Part shown: piece by piece, positions 57,563-64,000 of the stretch | How the letters are laid out: each line of letters begins with the position of its first letter | Numbering within the stretch: the stretch's first letter is position 1 | Assembly (NCBI GenBank): GCA_001599915.1 | Contig: BCIG01000016.1 | Span: 62,001-126,000, forward strand | Direction: 5' to 3' | Length of the DNA stretch: 64,000 nt | Source of the DNA: Symbiotaphrina buchneri | Lineage: Eukaryota > Ascomycota > Symbiotaphrinales > Symbiotaphrinaceae | Notes under the pieces: generated by a model | Told to the model about the DNA's origin: nothing | Database searches by the model: none | The model's input: only the letters and a program-made list of their open reading frames with translations | Position numbers and translations under genes: made by a program

Positions 57563-58519
57563 ATGTTTTCAACGGCCAGGTCGACGGCAACTTTGGCCCG
57601 ACGAGGTATTTATTCTCACCGTCCATGATTTGAGACTGTGAGACTTATGTATGCCTCTGCTTCCAGTGAAGCCTTCTAGTGCCGCCCTTCTCCCTTTCCG
57701 AGCCGGTTCCTCGGCCTTCATTTCCAGTTCATCGTCAAAGTCGGCGTCACCTAGCCCGCACCACAACGCTAGCACCGCCAGCTTGCGGCCTGGAGATATA
57801 CATGGCGGATCTGGTGCGCCACCCTCGATGGGCGTCGTGAAAAGGGAGCGGAGTGAGGTGCCGTTGCCCAGTCAAGAGGGCAAGAAGGGTGCAATGCAAT
57901 ATGCTCTGTAGGTCGAAATACTTTTACCTTGTCAATGTCAGAAGGTCCGGCCTCTGGCCGCTTCTGCTGCCTTTTCTACGGGATCTCTGGCTAAACATGA
58001 GCCAGGACAACATTAGATCAAGTGGCCAACTGGGCTCGTCAAGGATCACTATGGCCTCTTACATTCGGTCTGGCTTGCTGTGCCTTGGAGATGATGCACT
58101 TGTCGACCCCGCGCTACGATCAAGACAGGCTGGGTATCATTTTCCGTGCCTCACCTCGGCAATCGGACGTCATGATCGTGGCGGGTACTCTCACGAACAA
58201 GATGGCGCCGGCTTTGAGGCAGGTCTACGATCAAATGCCGGACCCAAGATGGGTCATCAGTATGGGCAGTTGTGCAAACGGAGGTGGTTATTACCATTAC
58301 AGCTACAGCGTCACTCGAGGATGTGATAGGATCGTGCCAGTGGATATCTACGTACCTGGATGCCCCCCTACATCGGAGGCGCTCATGTATGGTATCTTCC
58401 AATTACAGAAGAAGGTAAAGACCTCCGTCACATGAGCCTCATTAATCGTTTCCCATATGCTGATTCGATGATGCTAGATGAGGACGACCAAAATTACTCG
58501 CCTCTGGTACAGGAAATAA
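57563..58519 (+). CDS. Complex I subunit NDUFS7 (PSST, 20 kDa)
   Basis: Four exons (57563-57605, 57667-57907, 58006-58414, 58478-58519) give 244 residues. The N-terminus ([14 protein letters not shown] plus a Ser-rich tract) is the mitochondrial presequence. The mature part has the iron-sulfur N2 ligands: the CC pair in [14 protein letters not shown], the Cys in [16 protein letters not shown] and the Cys in [14 protein letters not shown]. The last exon is only 42 nt and encodes [13 protein letters not shown] then stop, which restores the conserved C-terminus; without it the frame would end at KTSVT. This subunit carries electrons from the flavin chain to ubiquinone in the matrix arm. Confidence 0.96.
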
Positions 58520-59278
58520 AGGGAGTGCATGATTTGGACGGGACTGGACGTGAGGTTTGCATTAGTGAGTAGTCGAATTGAAGGTCCACATATGGAAGCT
58601 ATCGGTATGCGGCTGTCTAGCGTTTGGCCCGGAGGCTGGGGTTGAACTTGAACCTTCGTGGAATCGTCGTGGAATCGGCGACGTCCATTGACCTGTACAT
58701 CATGAGGATGCTGTCTTGTGTGTCATAGAACTCGACGTTTCTTTGCAAGAAGCTTTGTTAGGACCCAGCGGACAGATATCGAGTTCACACCAAGCAATCG
58801 TCCTACTAGTCTCACCAATATCTGAGACCGTATACGCGACCCCGCCCAGGGGCAAGGTATCATAATGCAGCGGAAGAATGCGTCAGGATAATGTGACAGG
58901 ACTAGCTTCAAGTTTCCCTTGCAACTATGACTTGAGCGCGTTCACTGCATGGGCTACCAGATCTCACTAACTCGGATACGTACGCCAGCGTCCACTCCTG
59001 GTGTCAATCCCTTCCAAACGATGAATCCTACCTAATGTGGCAGTTATGACGCTCAGCATGTGCTGGCTGGGCAGATTTATTGTGTCGTTGAATTACGGAC
59101 CCTACCATGAAGCGCAATATTAGAACAAAACGTACATACAAAGACCCGATGTGGTGTAATCCCATAAAAGGAGTTGTCATTTCGTCAGCTAATTAAGCTA
59201 TGCTATTGTTAAAGTGCGCCATGGACCAATCACCTCCTTCCAGCTCCTTCCAGTCGCTGGGAAAGTATAGCTCTGAAC
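58520..59278. other. Convergent 3' regions of NDUFS7 and the dehydrogenase gene
   Basis: About 760 bp, no gene supported. Confidence 0.45.
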
Positions 59279-60389
59279 TTAGCCGTTGACCACAACGCCT
59301 CCGTTAGGATGCAAGCTTTGGCCTGACATGAAGCTACTGTCGCTGCTAGCAAGGAACACGAAGCATGTTGCAACCTCGCTGGGCTGGCCTGGACGACCGA
59401 TGGGTGCAGTGAACTGGTCGATAGCTTCTTTGTTCATTGTTGCGGGAATCAATGGAGTCCAGACTTCAAGGAGACACATCAGCAGAAATCCTTATCATGC
59501 TACAGGAAATGGTGTCGGGAGACTTACTAGGACCAGGGCAGACGCAGTTCACGCGAATCCCTTTGGAGATTTGTTGGTTGGAGAGACCACGAGTGAAAGC
59601 AACAATGGCCCCTTTGGTGGAAGTATAATCTAGGAGATCTGGACGTCCGATGTACGCGTTGATCGAAGCACAGTTGATGATGGTATCTCCTTGCTTCATA
59701 TGAGGAAGCGTGTACTTGGATAGGAAGAAAAATGGGTGAATGTTCGTATCAAAGGTGTTCAACCATTGCTCCCTAGTAAAGCGTGAGATTCAAAGCGTCA
59801 GTATTGGGGGGGCAAGGTGACATACTCAGTGATCTCAGAGATATCGTTCTTCATCATCTGTGTGCCATGGTTGTTGACGAGAATGTTGATGGTACCCATA
59901 GCGTTGACAGCGGTTTCCACCGCCTTTTTGCAGTTTGCGGACGACTTTAGGTCCACTGCGAGGGTATGACATGTACGGCCATGTTGCTCGACACGCTTCT
60001 TTGTTCGTTGCGCATCCTCCTCTTCCTCGGGCAGGTGGGTAATGAAGCAGTCGGCACCTTCCATAGCGAACAGAATGGCTACCGCAGATCCAATACCAGA
60101 ATCACCTCCAGTGATCAATGCTTTCTTGCCCTCGAGCTTTCCAGCTGCCTTGTAGGTTGCGTAACCGCCATCCTCCGTAGGTAGCTGGTCATGCATAGCA
60201 GGAGGGTTCAAGTCGCTCTCCTTCCCGGGAAGGTCCTGCTGTTGAATAGGCACCTTGTGACCTGGGTCGGTTAGCGGATACAACACTCCTCGAGCGCCAG
60301 GCAGGAGGTGCCTCACCCTGCTGGAACTGAGAGTCAGGGCCAGTGGCCTCTTTCGCGGCGTTCTTTGCTTTATCCACGATGCCAGACAT
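59279..60389 (-). CDS. Short-chain dehydrogenase/reductase, stress-protein type
   Basis: Four exons (60317-60389, 59826-60261, 59528-59772, 59279-59463) give 312 residues. A short N-terminal region (MSGIVDKAKNAAKEATGPDS) precedes QQQDLPGKESDLNPPAM, the extension seen in bacterial GSP39/YghA-type dehydrogenases. The Rossmann loop is LITGGDSGIG, the NNHG motif is ILVNNHGTQ, and the catalytic Tyr-x3-Lys is in DYTSTKGA. RVNCVCPGPIWTPLIP is the usual C-terminal active-site loop. The cofactor is probably NAD(P)H; substrate unknown. The closest named relatives are stress-linked oxidoreductases; whether the fungal line acquired it by transfer is an open question. Confidence 0.9.
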
Positions 60390-61455
60390 GATTGCAGACG
60401 ACAAGGTACGCGTAGGATCTAGGGAGTAAATTTGCTGCGATAGGAGGATGGAGAGTGGTAAAGGAGCGTTGTGAGTTGAGAGGTTTGGGAGAGTCAAGAA
60501 GGAGCGGGAGGATGGATTGTTTATATGAGTTTCGGTTGCCACCAATGATGGGCTACAGTTGCACAAAGTACGTACAGACTCAGACTACCCTACTACCACC
60601 TTACCCTTACTGTGTGAAAGCTGCTGGGTGTGTCTCAAACGGCAGCTACGCTACAGAAACGTCACTGCTTCTTCTAGCGAATTGGCCCAGCAGCAGGTGC
60701 GACCTGACGGTCTAAACGTCTTGCCTACCGAGTACCTTATCATTGCACCTATTGACAATACGCCTATCTATAGTACCTAAAGCTCTTGTAGGTGACAAAG
60801 GATGGAAAAGGGAAGCGGGACCATACCCGCCATCATGGTGGCTTGCCAGTGCTGTGTCGAAGAATTCCATCTGATGTTTCCCATGGACCATCTGGAAGTA
60901 CATAGTATGACGTCTACGTTTTGTCTATCAACGTCCGGGCCATAAATTTAAGGTTTCGGGTGAAATCACACACGTCGTACATCACTTTAGCGTCTTGGCG
61001 TTCCGCGGTCTAGCAGCACCAACGATATGCATTTCCAGTGCGCTGCCATTCATAAGGTATACTCCGGGAGCAAATTCCATGGTCCATATCTTTATGTCTT
61101 GTACGAAGCACATGAAGCAAAGCGTGCGAAATGAATACCCATCCTCCTAGTTCGGTTCTGACTGTTGCTACTTAGCACTATCCGCAGCAAGCATATCAAG
61201 ATGCCCCCTTGCAAAATGACAATAGATTGGAGAGCCTATCTGTTTACTCCCTACCACTGCTGCTACTGAAGGGAGTTCATGCTTTGAGACTGAATGAATG
61301 GTCACTTTGCAAATGTAGCAGTAACAATCCGTATCCACCCACGTCGCTCAATCGAACGTCCCAAATAAAGATACCGTTGACAAATTTGCGAGACTGCCAG
61401 CCAGTCCCATACCAACAGGTTGAGCGCCAATGAAAAGACAAGATATAAGAACCCC
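60390..61455. other. Intergenic stretch between dehydrogenase gene and HEM2
   Basis: About 1.07 kb without a supported gene. It contains the upstream region of the minus-strand dehydrogenase and the HEM2 3' end. Confidence 0.4.
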
Positions 61456-63723
<2,268 letters not shown>

Positions 63724-64000
63724 ATGCTGAAAACTTATGGACGACGGGCGTCAAGGAAGCTGTCCTCTGGCGCCGGCTTTTACAGCGAAGAAGAGACGAA
63801 ATCGAAGGCTAAAAGAGCGAAGACAAGTATGCCTGGATCCCCTAATGGGGGTTTTCCCCTCCGTGTGCTGACCCCGATTAGCAACCCCTATACCCTCGAC
63901 CAAGAGGATGGTCAAGAATGATTCAGCCTCTGAACCGTTGGCAGACCGAAGCGACAGCATTGAAGCTATCGCAAACGATATCTTGGATACTTCCAAGGAT
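63724..64000 (+). CDS. Start of an unidentified gene (continues outside window)
   Basis: Exon 1 is 63724-63826, beginning MLKTYGRRASRKLSSGAGFY; the intron 63827-63881 (GTATGC to GATTAG) leads into exon 2 from 63882, open to the window end (RAKTTTPIPSTKRMVKND and on). The TYGRR-type opening with basic residues resembles nuclear chromosome proteins such as Wapl or Eco1 relatives, but the visible 70-odd residues are too few to decide. An ATG-led frame without the splice would end at 63921. Confidence 0.6.

Noticed and set aside
61205-61455. Open frames overlapping the HEM2 3' end as coding
   Set aside because: Short, unmatched and in a 3' region.

Overview
The window is nuclear DNA of a filamentous ascomycete (Pezizomycotina). 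Genes are compact, carry one to six short GT-AG introns with CTRAY or TACTGAC branch sites, and lie on both strands with short gaps. The gene set is typically fungal: a Zn2Cys6 factor, AXL2-like cadherin-fold protein, MIC12, VTC5-like SPX protein and TRAPPC2L. The exact class cannot be fixed from the sequence alone; a Eurotiomycetes-like fungus is my best guess. One ambiguous base (31143) marks a draft assembly.

Layout. 0-20 kb: SPX protein (minus, leaves the window on the left), MPP10, an EFM6-like methyltransferase and a GNAT enzyme (divergent pair), AXL2-like protein, PP2C phosphatase PTC2, PCT1, RPS23, an unrecognised coiled-coil protein, mitochondrial bL17m and MICOS subunit MIC12 (divergent pair). 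20-36 kb: an R3H/SUZ RNA-binding protein, a CCHC zinc-knuckle protein, splicing factor Cwf18, a mitochondrial PPR protein, a 581-bp Mutator-like MITE with a perfect 9-bp target duplication lying just upstream of TAF13, then eIF3f and UTP25. 36-44 kb: a 1360-residue JmjC protein with a zf-4CXXC_R1 domain, COQ2 and a DMT-type transporter. 44.2-48.8 kb: a gene-poor stretch. 48.8-64 kb: a Zn2Cys6 / maltose-acetyltransferase-type fusion gene with an apparent frame break, MCT1, an AFG1-type ATPase, TRAPPC2L, NDUFS7, a short-chain dehydrogenase, HEM2, and the start of an unidentified gene running off the right edge.

Together these are core housekeeping genes, not an accessory island. Two themes recur: ribosome production and translation (MPP10, UTP25, RPS23, eIF3f, EFM6-like) and mitochondria (bL17m, MIC12, PPR, COQ2, MCT1, AFG1, NDUFS7; HEM2 makes a haem precursor). 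Nine neighbouring pairs are divergent and probably share promoter regions. No CRISPR array, rRNA, confident tRNA, LTR element or secondary-metabolite cluster was seen. Exon borders were worked out by hand from frame continuity, splice signals and family conservation, and no transcript data were available.
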